35,599 nucleotides of DNA from an uncultured bacterium (lineage in GTDB: Bacteria > Bacillota > Clostridia > Oscillospirales > Ruminococcaceae), in contig CAJMLQ010000017.1 of assembly GCA_905214265.1 (NCBI GenBank), positions 1-35,599 of the forward strand. The letters run 5' to 3'. The notes under the pieces were generated by a model. It saw only the letters and a program-made list of their open reading frames with translations, did not search any database and was not told the origin of the DNA. Each line of letters starts with the position of its first letter. Position 1 is the stretch's first letter. Shown piece after piece: positions 6,984 to 14,182 of the stretch. The position numbers were made by a program, and so were the translations under genes.

Positions 6984-7742
6984 ATGGCCATTGTGTTTCA
7001 GAAAACCAAGGGATTGACCGATAAAGAGACCCACTACTGCCCCGGATGCACCCACGGCATCATTCACCGTCTGGTGGCGGAATGCCTGGAGGAGCTGGGT
7101 GTCCTGGGCGATGCCATCGGCGTTGCGCCGGTGGGCTGCGCCGTTATGGCTTACGACTATTTTAACTGCGATATGGTGGAGGCTCCCCACGGCCGTGCAC
7201 CGGCGGTCGCCACCGGCATCAAACGCGCCCGCCCGGATAACATCGTCTTCACTTATCAGGGCGACGGCGACCTGGCTGCCATCGGTACCGCCGAGACCGT
7301 TCACTCCGCCACCCGAGGCGAGAATATCACCATTATCTTTGTCAATAACGCCATTTACGGCATGACCGGCGGCCAGATGGCCCCCACCACTCTCCCCGGC
7401 CAAGTGACCCAGACCACCCCCTACGGGCGGGACGTCAACTACTCCGGCTATCCTGTGCGGATCTGCGAGATGCTGTCCACCCTCAGCGGCGTCGCCTACG
7501 CGGAGCGGGTTGCCGTCAATAATGTTCCCAACATCCGCAAGGCCAAGGCTGCTATCAAAAAAGCCCTGACCGCCCAGATCGAAAAGAAGGGCTTTTCCAT
7601 CGTAGAGGTCCTTTCCGGCTGTCCCACCAACTGGGGCATGACACCGCTGGAGGCACTGAAATGGATCGATGACAAGATGATCCCCTACTACCCGCTGGGT
7701 GTGTACAAGGATGAAACGGAGAAAGGAGTGCACGCGGAATGA
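6984..7742 (+). CDS. 2-oxoacid:ferredoxin oxidoreductase, beta subunit (TPP-binding)
   Basis: A 252-aa subunit carrying the TPP diphosphate-binding site: G-D-G-D-L-A-A-I-G near residue 91 followed by NNAIYGMTGGQ, the Mg/TPP motif GDG...NN. The N-terminal C-P-G-C-T-H-G (Cys19, Cys22), together with a later conserved Cys (APVGCAV), is the usual ligand set for a proximal Fe-S cluster in this family. It starts 2 nt after alpha, and its stop overlaps the gamma start by 4 nt (ATGA). Length is normal for KorB/VorA-type beta subunits. Confidence 0.93.
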   Translation: MAIVFQKTKGLTDKETHYCPGCTHGIIHRLVAECLEELGVLGDAIGVAPVGCAVMAYDYFNCDMVEAPHGRAPAVATGIKRARPDNIVFTYQGDGDLAAIGTAETVHSATRGENITIIFVNNAIYGMTGGQMAPTTLPGQVTQTTPYGRDVNYSGYPVRICEMLSTLSGVAYAERVAVNNVPNIRKAKAAIKKALTAQIEKKGFSIVEVLSGCPTNWGMTPLEALKWIDDKMIPYYPLGVYKDETEKGVHAE

Positions 7743-8275
7743 TTCTCAACATGCTGATTGCCGGCTTCGGCGGCCAGGGCGTCCTGTTCATGGGCAAGGT
7801 CGCGGCCTATACGGCGATGGTGGAGGACAAATGCGTGTCCTGGCTGCCCTCCTATGGCCCGGAGATGCGTGGCGGTACCGCCAACTGCTCCGTCTGCATC
7901 GACAATGAGCCCATCGGCTGCCCCATCGTGCTGGAGCCGGAGACGCTGGTCGTTCTGAACAGCCCCTCCTACGATAAATTCGTGAACGCGGTCCAGCCCG
8001 GCGGCCAGATCTTTATCGACAGCGCCCTCATCGACGCGAAATGCACCCGGACGGATATCAAAGCCCATTACATTCCCTGCACGCAGATGTCCAAGGATGA
8101 AGATCTCTCCGGCCTCGCCAATATCATCATGCTTGGCAAAGTCCTGCGGGAGACGGGCTTTACGTCCTTCGACGTCCTCTGCGAGGCCATGCGGAAATGC
8201 GTTCCCGCCAAAAAGGCGCACCTGGTAGACGCAAACCTGCGTGCGCTGAAGCTGGGCTACGAGTACGCCGGCTGA
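7739..8275 (+). CDS. 2-oxoacid:ferredoxin oxidoreductase, gamma subunit
   Basis: A 178-aa protein with the N-terminal G-F-G-G-Q-G-V-L-F-M-G-K motif and SYGPEMRGGTANCSV, both hallmarks of the POR gamma domain that completes the CoA/acyl-transfer site. Its ATG overlaps the beta stop codon (ATGA), showing translational coupling. GAAAGGAG lies inside the end of beta. It is the last gene of the operon and is followed by a long hairpin at 8293-8329. Confidence 0.93.
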   Translation: MILNMLIAGFGGQGVLFMGKVAAYTAMVEDKCVSWLPSYGPEMRGGTANCSVCIDNEPIGCPIVLEPETLVVLNSPSYDKFVNAVQPGGQIFIDSALIDAKCTRTDIKAHYIPCTQMSKDEDLSGLANIIMLGKVLRETGFTSFDVLCEAMRKCVPAKKAHLVDANLRALKLGYEYAG

Positions 8276-8292
8276 CGGCCTTTTCTGTGTTT

Positions 8293-8329
8293 CAAAACGC
8301 GCTGCCGGTCCCATAGGCGGCGCGTTTTG
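8293..8329 (+). terminator. Hairpin ending the oxidoreductase operon
   Basis: A 14-bp stem (8293-8306 with 8316-8329, one G-U) closes a 9-nt loop 17 nt after the gamma stop. The 3' arm itself ends in TTTTG but no extended T tract follows. It is probably a terminator or a 3'-end stabilising structure. Confidence 0.6.
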
Positions 8330-8391
8330 CAGTTCAATGTCGCAGGCAAAGTGTAAAGGGCTCCGGCAGACCGAGACCTCTAAAATTATCC

Positions 8392-8420
8392 TTGACAAAC
8401 AAACGCGCCTGTAGTAAAAT
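8392..8420 (+). promoter_or_regulatory. Sigma-A promoter of the IMP dehydrogenase gene
   Basis: TTGACA (8392-8397), a 17-nt spacer and TAAAAT (8415-8420) form a near-consensus promoter. The predicted leader is about 115 nt, long enough to hold the hairpin at 8440-8476. Confidence 0.8.
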
Positions 8421-8439
8421 GATTTTAATTAACAGAATT

Positions 8440-8476
8440 CGAAACGCCGCCGTTGTCTTGACAAAGCGGTGTTTCG
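8440..8476 (+). promoter_or_regulatory. Inverted repeat in the guaB leader
   Basis: CGAAACGCCGC (8440-8450) and GCGGTGTTTCG (8466-8476) pair over 11 bp with one G-U around a 15-nt loop. There is no T tract, so it is not an intrinsic terminator. The paired CGAA/TTCG cores loosely recall PurR half-sites, but flanks do not match well. It may be an RNA element or an operator. Confidence 0.4.
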
Positions 8477-8543
8477 TGGTATTTGGAGGAAATGTCTGCT
8501 GTTGGCAGCCGCATGTGAAGTTGAAAGAAAAGAGGTAATTGAA

Positions 8544-10052
8544 GTGGCATTTTATTTTTCGGAACCGTCGCATACCTTTAGCGAATACCTGCTTGTTCCG
8601 GGCTACTCTTCTGCGGAGTGCATCCCGGACAACGTCAGTCTGAAAACGCCGCTGGTCAAATTCAAAAAAGGCGAGGAGCCTGCAATCTCCATGAATATTC
8701 CGCTTACATCCGCGATTATGCAGTCGGTCTCAGATGACAATATGGCCGTCGCACTGGCACGGGAGGGCGGAATTTCGTTTATTTACGGCTCCCAGTCCAT
8801 TCAAAGCGAAGCAGAGATGGTCGCCCGCGCCAAAGCCTACAAAGCCGGCTTTGTGGTCAGCGACTCCAACATTACGCCGGACGGCACCCTGGCGGATATC
8901 CTGGAACTGAAGGAGCAGACGGGTCATTCCACCGTAGCCGTCACCGACGATGGGACCGCCCACGGGATCCTCATGGGGATCGTTACCGGGCGGGACTACC
9001 GGGTCAGTCGGATGTCCACCGACACCAAGGTCCGGGATTTTATGACCCCCTTCAACAAGCTGATTTTCGCCCCCAAGGGGACGACACTGAAAGAGGCCAA
9101 CGACATCATCTGGGAGCACAAGCTCAATTCCCTTCCCCTGGTGGATGAAAACGGCCGTCTGGAGTACATGGTGTTCCGCAAGGACTATTCCTCCCATAAG
9201 GAAAACCCCAACGAGCTTCTTGACGCCAATAAGCGGTATGTGGTCGGAGCAGGCATCAACACCCGGGACTACGAGGAGCGCATCCCGGCCCTTCTGGAGG
9301 CCGGCGCGGACGTGCTGTGCATCGACTCCTCCGAGGGCTTCACTGAGTGGCAGAAGCGGGTTCTGGCCTTTGTGCGGGAAAAATACGGCGACAGCGTAAA
9401 GATCGGCGCCGGGAACGTTGTGGATAAAGAGGGCTTCCTCTTCTTGGCCGAATGCGGTGCGGACTTTGTGAAGGTCGGCATCGGCGGCGGCTCTATCTGC
9501 ATCACCCGGGAACAGAAGGGTATCGGCCGCGGACAGGCCACCGCCCTCATCGAGGTGGCGGAGGCTCGCAACGAATACTACGAGCGCACCGGCGTGTATA
9601 TTCCCATCTGCTCCGACGGCGGCATGGTCTACGACCACCACATCACCCTGGCCCTGGCCATGGGCGCAGACTTCCTCATGCTGGGCCGCTACTTCGCCCG
9701 GTTTGACGAAAGTCCTACCCACAAGATCAACATCAATGGCAGCTACGTCAAGGAGTACTGGGGCGAAGGTTCTGCCCGGGCCCGCAACTGGCAGCGGTAC
9801 GACATGGGCGGCGCGAAAAAGCTGTCCTTTGAGGAGGGCGTCGACTCCTACGTTCCCTATGCCGGCAGTCTCCACGACAATGTGACCCTTTCTCTGAGCA
9901 AGGTCAAGTCCACCATGTGCAACTGCGGGGCGATTACCATCCCCGAGCTGCAGCAGAAGGCCAAGCTGACCCTGGTGTCGGCCACCAGCATCATCGAGGG
10001 AGGCGCCCACGACGTGATGCTCAAGGACAGCTCTTCCACAAAGGTGAAATAA
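8544..10052 (+). CDS. guaB: IMP dehydrogenase (large clostridial form)
   Basis: A 502-aa enzyme converting IMP to XMP with NAD+, the rate-limiting step of GMP synthesis. The TIM-barrel core is interrupted by a CBS-domain pair (about residues 105-215, including MGIVTGRDYR and VRDFMTP). The catalytic loop is GIGGGSICITRE with Cys319 (TGC 9498-9500), and the following mobile flap is present. DGGM and GADFLMLG are the phosphate-binding motifs. I choose GTG 8544, preceded by AAAGAGG. The protein then begins MAFYFSEPSHTF, as in relatives of this roughly 500-aa class. An in-frame ATG at 8469 would add 25 residues across the leader hairpin. It is monocistronic, between a strong promoter and a terminator. 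Confidence 0.92.
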   Translation: MAFYFSEPSHTFSEYLLVPGYSSAECIPDNVSLKTPLVKFKKGEEPAISMNIPLTSAIMQSVSDDNMAVALAREGGISFIYGSQSIQSEAEMVARAKAYKAGFVVSDSNITPDGTLADILELKEQTGHSTVAVTDDGTAHGILMGIVTGRDYRVSRMSTDTKVRDFMTPFNKLIFAPKGTTLKEANDIIWEHKLNSLPLVDENGRLEYMVFRKDYSSHKENPNELLDANKRYVVGAGINTRDYEERIPALLEAGADVLCIDSSEGFTEWQKRVLAFVREKYGDSVKIGAGNVVDKEGFLFLAECGADFVKVGIGGGSICITREQKGIGRGQATALIEVAEARNEYYERTGVYIPICSDGGMVYDHHITLALAMGADFLMLGRYFARFDESPTHKININGSYVKEYWGEGSARARNWQRYDMGGAKKLSFEEGVDSYVPYAGSLHDNVTLSLSKVKSTMCNCGAITIPELQQKAKLTLVSATSIIEGGAHDVMLKDSSSTKVK

Positions 10053-10096
10053 GAGCGTCGTTGTGACGGGGCTTTTGATGAAAGATGAAAAGCGAT

Positions 10097-10148
10097 TGAT
10101 TGTCAAAGAGGACAGGCTTCGGCTTGCCCTCTTTTCCGTTTGACAATC
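10097..10148 (+). terminator. Nested terminator hairpin after guaB
   Basis: An inner stem (10104-10116 with 10121-10133, TTCG tetraloop, one mismatch and one G-U) ends in CTCTTTT. It is enclosed by a perfect outer repeat GATTGTCAAA (10097-10106) and TTTGACAATC (10139-10148). The inner hairpin alone would terminate. The outer arms could form a larger structure. Confidence 0.75.
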
Positions 10149-10211
10149 GTTGATCCAGGTATTATCTGCGCAGGATTCTGTGAAATGTTTTTTTCGAAAG
10201 GAAGAGTTTTT

Positions 10212-10724
10212 ATGACAGATATATCCAGGCTGATTTCCGCAATGATCGAGTACGAGGCGGGCTGTCCCCGCCGAGTCCATCACTTTCTCAAGGTATACGC
10301 CTTTGCAAAGGCGATCGGCGAAGCGGAGGGCCTTCCGCCGGAGATCCAGACGGTTTTGGAGGCAGCCGCGGTGGTCCATGATATTGGCATCCGCCCCAGC
10401 CTCTTGAAATACGGCTCCTCCGCCGGAAAATATCAGGAACAGGAGGGTCCAGCCGCGGCGCGGGCGATGCTGGAGCAGCTGGGTTTTCCCCTGGCTGCGA
10501 CGGAGCGGATCTGCGCGCTGGTCGGGCGGCACCACACCTATACCGGCATCGACGGTCCGGACTGCCAGATTCTCATTGAGGCGGATTTTTTGGTCAATCT
10601 GTATGAAGAGGGCGAGACCTTCCAGGCGGTCACTTCTGTGCGGGAAAAGATATTCCGTACTTCTGCCGGCATCCGTTTTTTGGAACAGCTTTTTCTTGCG
10701 TCTCCGGACTTTTTAAAGAATTGA
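10212..10724 (+). CDS. HD-domain protein (putative metal-dependent phosphohydrolase)
   Basis: A 170-aa soluble protein of the HD superfamily. Metal-binding residues are visible in order: His23/His24 (RRVHHFLKV), the His56-Asp57 doublet (AAVVHDIG), His107/His108 (VGRHHTY) and Asp125 (EADFLVNL). This complete H...HD...H...D set suggests an active hydrolase for a nucleotide or phosphate ester, but the substrate is not predictable. ATG 10212 has AAAGGAAG 8 nt upstream. It sits alone between the guaB terminator and a lipoprotein gene, 89 nt apart. Confidence 0.75.
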   Translation: MTDISRLISAMIEYEAGCPRRVHHFLKVYAFAKAIGEAEGLPPEIQTVLEAAAVVHDIGIRPSLLKYGSSAGKYQEQEGPAAARAMLEQLGFPLAATERICALVGRHHTYTGIDGPDCQILIEADFLVNLYEEGETFQAVTSVREKIFRTSAGIRFLEQLFLASPDFLKN

Positions 10725-10813
10725 CGGAAGATTTTGAAAAAAGGCAGACAAATAGGCTGAGATATGATACAATCAAAAAGGACCGAACAAAACAGGAAAG
10801 GATGTAGCAAGCA

Positions 10814-11494
10814 ATGAAAAAGTTTTGGAAAAAAGCCGCGGCCCTTGTGTTGAGTTTGGCTGCCGTCGTCAGCTTGTCCGGATGCGGAGAGCTTTCGAAG
10901 CTGATCCGCTCCGGCTTTGACGCCAGCGGATATGTCCAGGGGATCTTGGACTGTACTTATAAGGCAACCTACGACCAGTATATCAAACTCACGAATGCCA
11001 CCCAGGAGGAAGCGGAGAAAGCGTACGAGGGCGGCATTGAGGCGGAAGCCCAGACCTTCATGCAGATGTGCGGCTTTGATACGGAACTGGTGTCGGACGA
11101 GACTTTGGAAGGAATCAAGGATTTTTACCGCCGCGTATACCAGAAGTCGAAATATGAAGTGAAAGAGGCTGCCAAATCGGATAGCGGTTTCTTTGTAGAG
11201 GTGGTCATTGAGCCCATCGACATCTTCCAGATAGCCTGGGACGATATGAACGCCTTCTCCGACCAGTTCAACGAGCGTTTTGAGAACGGCGAATTCGACG
11301 AGTACACGGAGAAGGCGTTCGAAGAGGAGTACGACCAGGGTATGCTGGAGGTCTGTAACGGTTACGTGGATCAGATCGGGTATCTGGATCCGGTCAGCGT
11401 CGTCGTCACCATTTCTGCAGATGCGGATGGAGTCTACACCCTCAGCGACGAGGACTTTCTCCGGCTCGATACAAAAATCATCAGCTACGACTAA
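10814..11494 (+). CDS. Putative lipoprotein of unknown function
   Basis: A 226-aa protein with a type II signal peptide: MKKFWKK, a hydrophobic stretch and the lipobox L-S-G-C (Cys near residue 22). It should be lipid-anchored on the outer face of the membrane. The rest is helical and acidic, rich in Glu, Asp and Tyr, without a catalytic motif that I recognise. A -10-like TATGATACAAT (10763-10773) precedes it without a good -35. AGGAAAGGA lies some 12 nt before the ATG. It is followed directly by a terminator, so it seems a single-gene unit. Similar lipoproteins of unknown role are common in Clostridia; I cannot name a family. Confidence 0.7.
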   Translation: MKKFWKKAAALVLSLAAVVSLSGCGELSKLIRSGFDASGYVQGILDCTYKATYDQYIKLTNATQEEAEKAYEGGIEAEAQTFMQMCGFDTELVSDETLEGIKDFYRRVYQKSKYEVKEAAKSDSGFFVEVVIEPIDIFQIAWDDMNAFSDQFNERFENGEFDEYTEKAFEEEYDQGMLEVCNGYVDQIGYLDPVSVVVTISADADGVYTLSDEDFLRLDTKIISYD

Positions 11495-11502
11495 AGGGTT
11501 TG

Positions 11503-11554
11503 CCAGGGCTCCGGTTTGTGCCGGGGCCCTGTTCACATTTTATGTGTTTTTTTT
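11503..11554 (+). terminator. Tandem terminator hairpins after the lipoprotein gene
   Basis: CAGGGCtCCGG (11504-11514) pairs with CCGGGGCCCTG (11521-11531). A second short hairpin CACAT-TTT-ATGTG (11534-11546) is followed at once by eight T. Either or both end the transcript. Confidence 0.75.
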
Positions 11555-11611
11555 GTAAAAATCGTTTTCAATCTTCATCGAATTTTCACTCTGCTATCAA
11601 ACGCAGGTCAC

Positions 11612-11640
11612 TTGACAGGGGTATTCTATAAACAGAATAA
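11612..11640 (+). promoter_or_regulatory. Possible promoter of the HtrA gene
   Basis: TTGACA (11612-11617) is a perfect -35. The expected -10 region at 17-18 nt spacing reads GAATAA or AATAAA, a poor match. A short inverted repeat ATTCT/AGAAT (11623-11638) overlaps it and might be an operator. Confidence 0.4.
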
Positions 11641-11703
11641 AGAAAGAGGCCCGAAAAACCGGACCGATGAATAGAACCTGTGCTTGAAAAGGAGCGATAG
11701 ATT

Positions 11704-12966
11704 ATGCTGAACGATTACAATTCTCACAACCATACCGAACAGGACGCGATGGGCCGGGTTCCGGCTCCGCAGAACAGTTGGAACTTCCAAACCCCTTCAC
11801 CGGAACAAAAGCCTCATAAGGAGCGTTCCCCTTATATGACGAAAAAAATGGGCGCTGTCGTTATGGCACTGTGCATTCTTGCTGCAGGCAGCGCGGGATT
11901 TGCGGGCGGCGTTTTAATCAACGGCACACAGAGTGAGCCCACTCAAACGGTTCTGAACAACGATGAGAGCAGCACAACCCCTGTGCAGCATACTGCCCTG
12001 AATGTATCCTCTAGCGCAAGCGGAGAAGACTTGACGGTCAGCCAAATCGCTGCGCAGACGGCAAATTCTGTAGTGGAAATCACTACGGAGGCAACCAGCT
12101 ATGATATATACATGCGCCAATCCGTCAGCGAAGGCGCCGGAAGCGGCGTCATCCTCACCAGCGACGGATATATCGCCACCAACAACCATGTGATCAACGG
12201 CGCCTCTAAGATCACCGTCACTCTGAAGGACGGAACCAACTATCCGGCAACTTTGGTCGGCACCGATTCCCAGGGCGATGTCGCCGTAATCAAGATTGAT
12301 GCCAGCGGACTACAGCCCGCAGTGATCGGCGATTCCTCTGAGCTTCAGGTGGGCGACCTGGCGGTTGCCGTAGGCAACCCTCTAGGGCAGCTGGGGGGTA
12401 CGGTCACGGACGGTATTATCAGCGCCCTGGACCGGCAGATTGACCTGGACGGCAGAACTATGACCCTTCTCCAGACCAATGCGGCGATCAACCCCGGCAA
12501 TTCAGGCGGCGGCCTGTTCAACAGCAAAGGCGAGCTGATTGGCATCGTTGTGGCAAAATCCTCCGGCAGCGGGATCGAGGGCTTGGGATTTGCTATTCCC
12601 ATCAATACAGCGAAAGACTTGATTGACCAGATCATGGAATACGGCTACGTCAAGGGCCGCATTGACCTTGGCATGACCACCGTAGATGTGTCCAACGCAC
12701 AAGTTGCGATGATGTACCGCCTGTCCAGTACCGGCGTATATATTGATGAAGTAAGCGAGGGCTCCAACGCGGAGGCGGCCGGATTCCGTTCCGGGGACCG
12801 CATCCTTTCCTTCAATGGCGAGGAAATCTCCAGTGGCAGCGACTTGGCCCAGGCACTTCAGAACTGTCAGGTCGGTGACACCGTGGAAATCATCATCGTG
12901 CGCAATGGACAAAAATATTCAGGCAGCCTGACGCTGGAAGAATCGAAGCCGGCTTCAGCAAACTGA
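11704..12966 (+). CDS. HtrA/DegP-type membrane-anchored serine protease
   Basis: A 420-aa quality-control protease. The N-terminal 45 residues are cytoplasmic and polar (Asn, Gln and Pro rich). One transmembrane segment spans about 48-73, then a Ser/Thr-rich linker. The trypsin-like domain (about 110-300) has the full triad His162 (NNHVING), Asp192 (GDVAVIKID) and Ser267 (NPGNSGGG). A C-terminal PDZ domain (about 320-410, AAGFRSGDRILSFNG) binds exposed C-termini. Orientation puts the protease outside the membrane, where it degrades misfolded exported proteins. This is the layout of Bacillus HtrA/YkdA. AAAAGGAG lies upstream of the ATG. Monocistronic. Confidence 0.92.
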   Translation: MLNDYNSHNHTEQDAMGRVPAPQNSWNFQTPSPEQKPHKERSPYMTKKMGAVVMALCILAAGSAGFAGGVLINGTQSEPTQTVLNNDESSTTPVQHTALNVSSSASGEDLTVSQIAAQTANSVVEITTEATSYDIYMRQSVSEGAGSGVILTSDGYIATNNHVINGASKITVTLKDGTNYPATLVGTDSQGDVAVIKIDASGLQPAVIGDSSELQVGDLAVAVGNPLGQLGGTVTDGIISALDRQIDLDGRTMTLLQTNAAINPGNSGGGLFNSKGELIGIVVAKSSGSGIEGLGFAIPINTAKDLIDQIMEYGYVKGRIDLGMTTVDVSNAQVAMMYRLSSTGVYIDEVSEGSNAEAAGFRSGDRILSFNGEEISSGSDLAQALQNCQVGDTVEIIIVRNGQKYSGSLTLEESKPASAN

Positions 12967-12985
12967 ATCTTTTCTTTCTCCTTTA

Positions 12986-13026
12986 CCGGTTCCGGCTGCC
13001 CCAAGAGGGGCGGCCGGAGCAACCGG
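12986..13026. repeat. Long imperfect inverted repeat
   Basis: A GC-rich stem of about 17 bp (12986-13002 with 13007-13026, a few mismatches) with an AAGA loop. No T tract follows on either strand. It lies between the convergent htrA and UROD-family genes and may add to transcription arrest. Confidence 0.5.
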
Positions 13027-13063
13027 ACAAAATGAGCCTCCTCCATGTTTTATCTGATATAGA

Positions 13064-13104
13064 CAAGCGCCCGACAGAAATGTCGGGCGCTTGGCAGTTT
13101 TTTT
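13064..13104. terminator. Perfect 13-bp hairpin between convergent genes
   Basis: CAAGCGCCCGACA (13064-13076), loop GAAA and the exact complement (13081-13093). On the plus strand a seven-T run follows (13098-13104), so it ends htrA transcription. On the minus strand it lies just after the UROD-family gene but lacks a good T tract there. Confidence 0.85.
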
Positions 13105-13112
13105 GGCAGGTT

Positions 13113-14150
13113 TCAGGTGCTTTGCAGAGCGATCTGCGTCATAGCAAAGTAGTGTTCCGGAGGGACATAGCTGGGGATGCTATTTCCAGAGCCTAGGGCA
13201 TACCCGCCGGAGCGGCCAGCGGTTTCGACAAGGCTCCGGCTTCGTTTGGCGATTTCTTCCGGGGAGCGGCGGACCAGAAAATCGACATCGATCCCGCCCA
13301 AAATGGCAATGCGATCATGCCACCGCGCATAGGCCTGCTCTACAGGCAATATGTTGTCCTCATAGGAATGGCGGGCGTCAAAGCCCATGTCAATGATATC
13401 CTCCATGATATCCGCAAAGTAGCCGCAGGAGTGAAGAATAGCCGGCTTGCCATGGGCGTGAGCAGCCCCAACGATTTTGCGATGCCAAGGAAAAAGGTAT
13501 TGCCGCATTATTTCCGGCGATAAGAGCGTCTGGCTGTGGAAGCCCCAGTCATCGTTGGATACGATCAGCCCCACGCTGTCAAATTCCAAGGCATTGCGAT
13601 AATAGCGCAGAAGGATATCCCCCACTTTATCAAAGACAGCCTTTACAAGAGAGGGTTGCTCGTAAAGTAAATAGCAGAGGTTTTCATATCCTGTGAGCGA
13701 AATTACATTTTCAAGAATGCCATCAGGCCCCATGACCATCAGCTTCATGCCGCCGGGCAGATAGTTCTTGATTTCGCTCAAAAGGTGATAACTGTATTGA
13801 TCAGGATCAGGCCAGGGATAATGCTCGAAGCTTTCCTCGTCGGTGATGATGGCTCCTTCATTGAGAGAACGAGTGTCCTTTTTCTGAAATTTCCCTTTTG
13901 GAAAAGACAGAGGGCATGCCAAAGCGGTGGCGTGGTCATACCCCGCAGCCGCAAAGGCATCTACTGTAAACTGCAGATCAGCCAGCCCACCGTCCTGTGG
14001 CTTGGGACGTCCTAAAATTTGTTCATACAGGGGATCGTTTAAAAAAAGCTCGAACAGCGTAGGCCGTTTCGGCACTTCCCGACGGAGGACTGCATACAGA
14101 TTTTCGATGTCCGGCACTCGCTGCGGAAGAGAAATTTTCGTAAGGGGCAT
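13113..14150 (-). CDS. Uroporphyrinogen-decarboxylase-fold (MtaA/UROD family) protein
   Basis: A 345-aa TIM-barrel protein of the URO-D superfamily, which includes haem-pathway decarboxylases and Zn-dependent corrinoid:CoM/folate methyltransferases. The methyltransferase-like Zn motif H-x-C is present as His240-Ser-Cys242 (ILHSCG). The usual third ligand near the C-terminus (GSGC) is Asn323 here (GSGNSIP). The N-terminal arginine pocket of true haem UroD is not evident. It is therefore unlikely to be a haem enzyme. It is last in the leftward lacI operon after the beta-mannosidase gene (32-nt gap, GAAGGAGG site). No corrinoid protein is encoded nearby. Proposed roles such as demethylation of a decorated sugar are inference. 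Confidence 0.75.
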   Translation of the reverse strand: MPLTKISLPQRVPDIENLYAVLRREVPKRPTLFELFLNDPLYEQILGRPKPQDGGLADLQFTVDAFAAAGYDHATALACPLSFPKGKFQKKDTRSLNEGAIITDEESFEHYPWPDPDQYSYHLLSEIKNYLPGGMKLMVMGPDGILENVISLTGYENLCYLLYEQPSLVKAVFDKVGDILLRYYRNALEFDSVGLIVSNDDWGFHSQTLLSPEIMRQYLFPWHRKIVGAAHAHGKPAILHSCGYFADIMEDIIDMGFDARHSYEDNILPVEQAYARWHDRIAILGGIDVDFLVRRSPEEIAKRSRSLVETAGRSGGYALGSGNSIPSYVPPEHYFAMTQIALQST

Positions 14151-14182
14151 GATGATCCCTCCTTCGATAATGAAAACCCTGC

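Noticed and set aside
8730..10535. A 601-codon antisense frame across IMP dehydrogenase and the HD gene
   Set aside because: Low-complexity antisense composition, crosses a terminator, no start signal; the plus-strand genes are unambiguous.
12986..13104. Two hairpins in tandem considered as a CRISPR or repeat array
   Set aside because: The two stems are unrelated in sequence and there is no spacer pattern; they are termination structures between convergent genes. I saw no CRISPR array in the window.
13113..14150. Haem biosynthesis uroporphyrinogen decarboxylase (hemE)
   Set aside because: The arginine-rich substrate pocket motif of true HemE is not evident, the HxC motif fits methyltransferase-like members, and the operon is for glycoside use.
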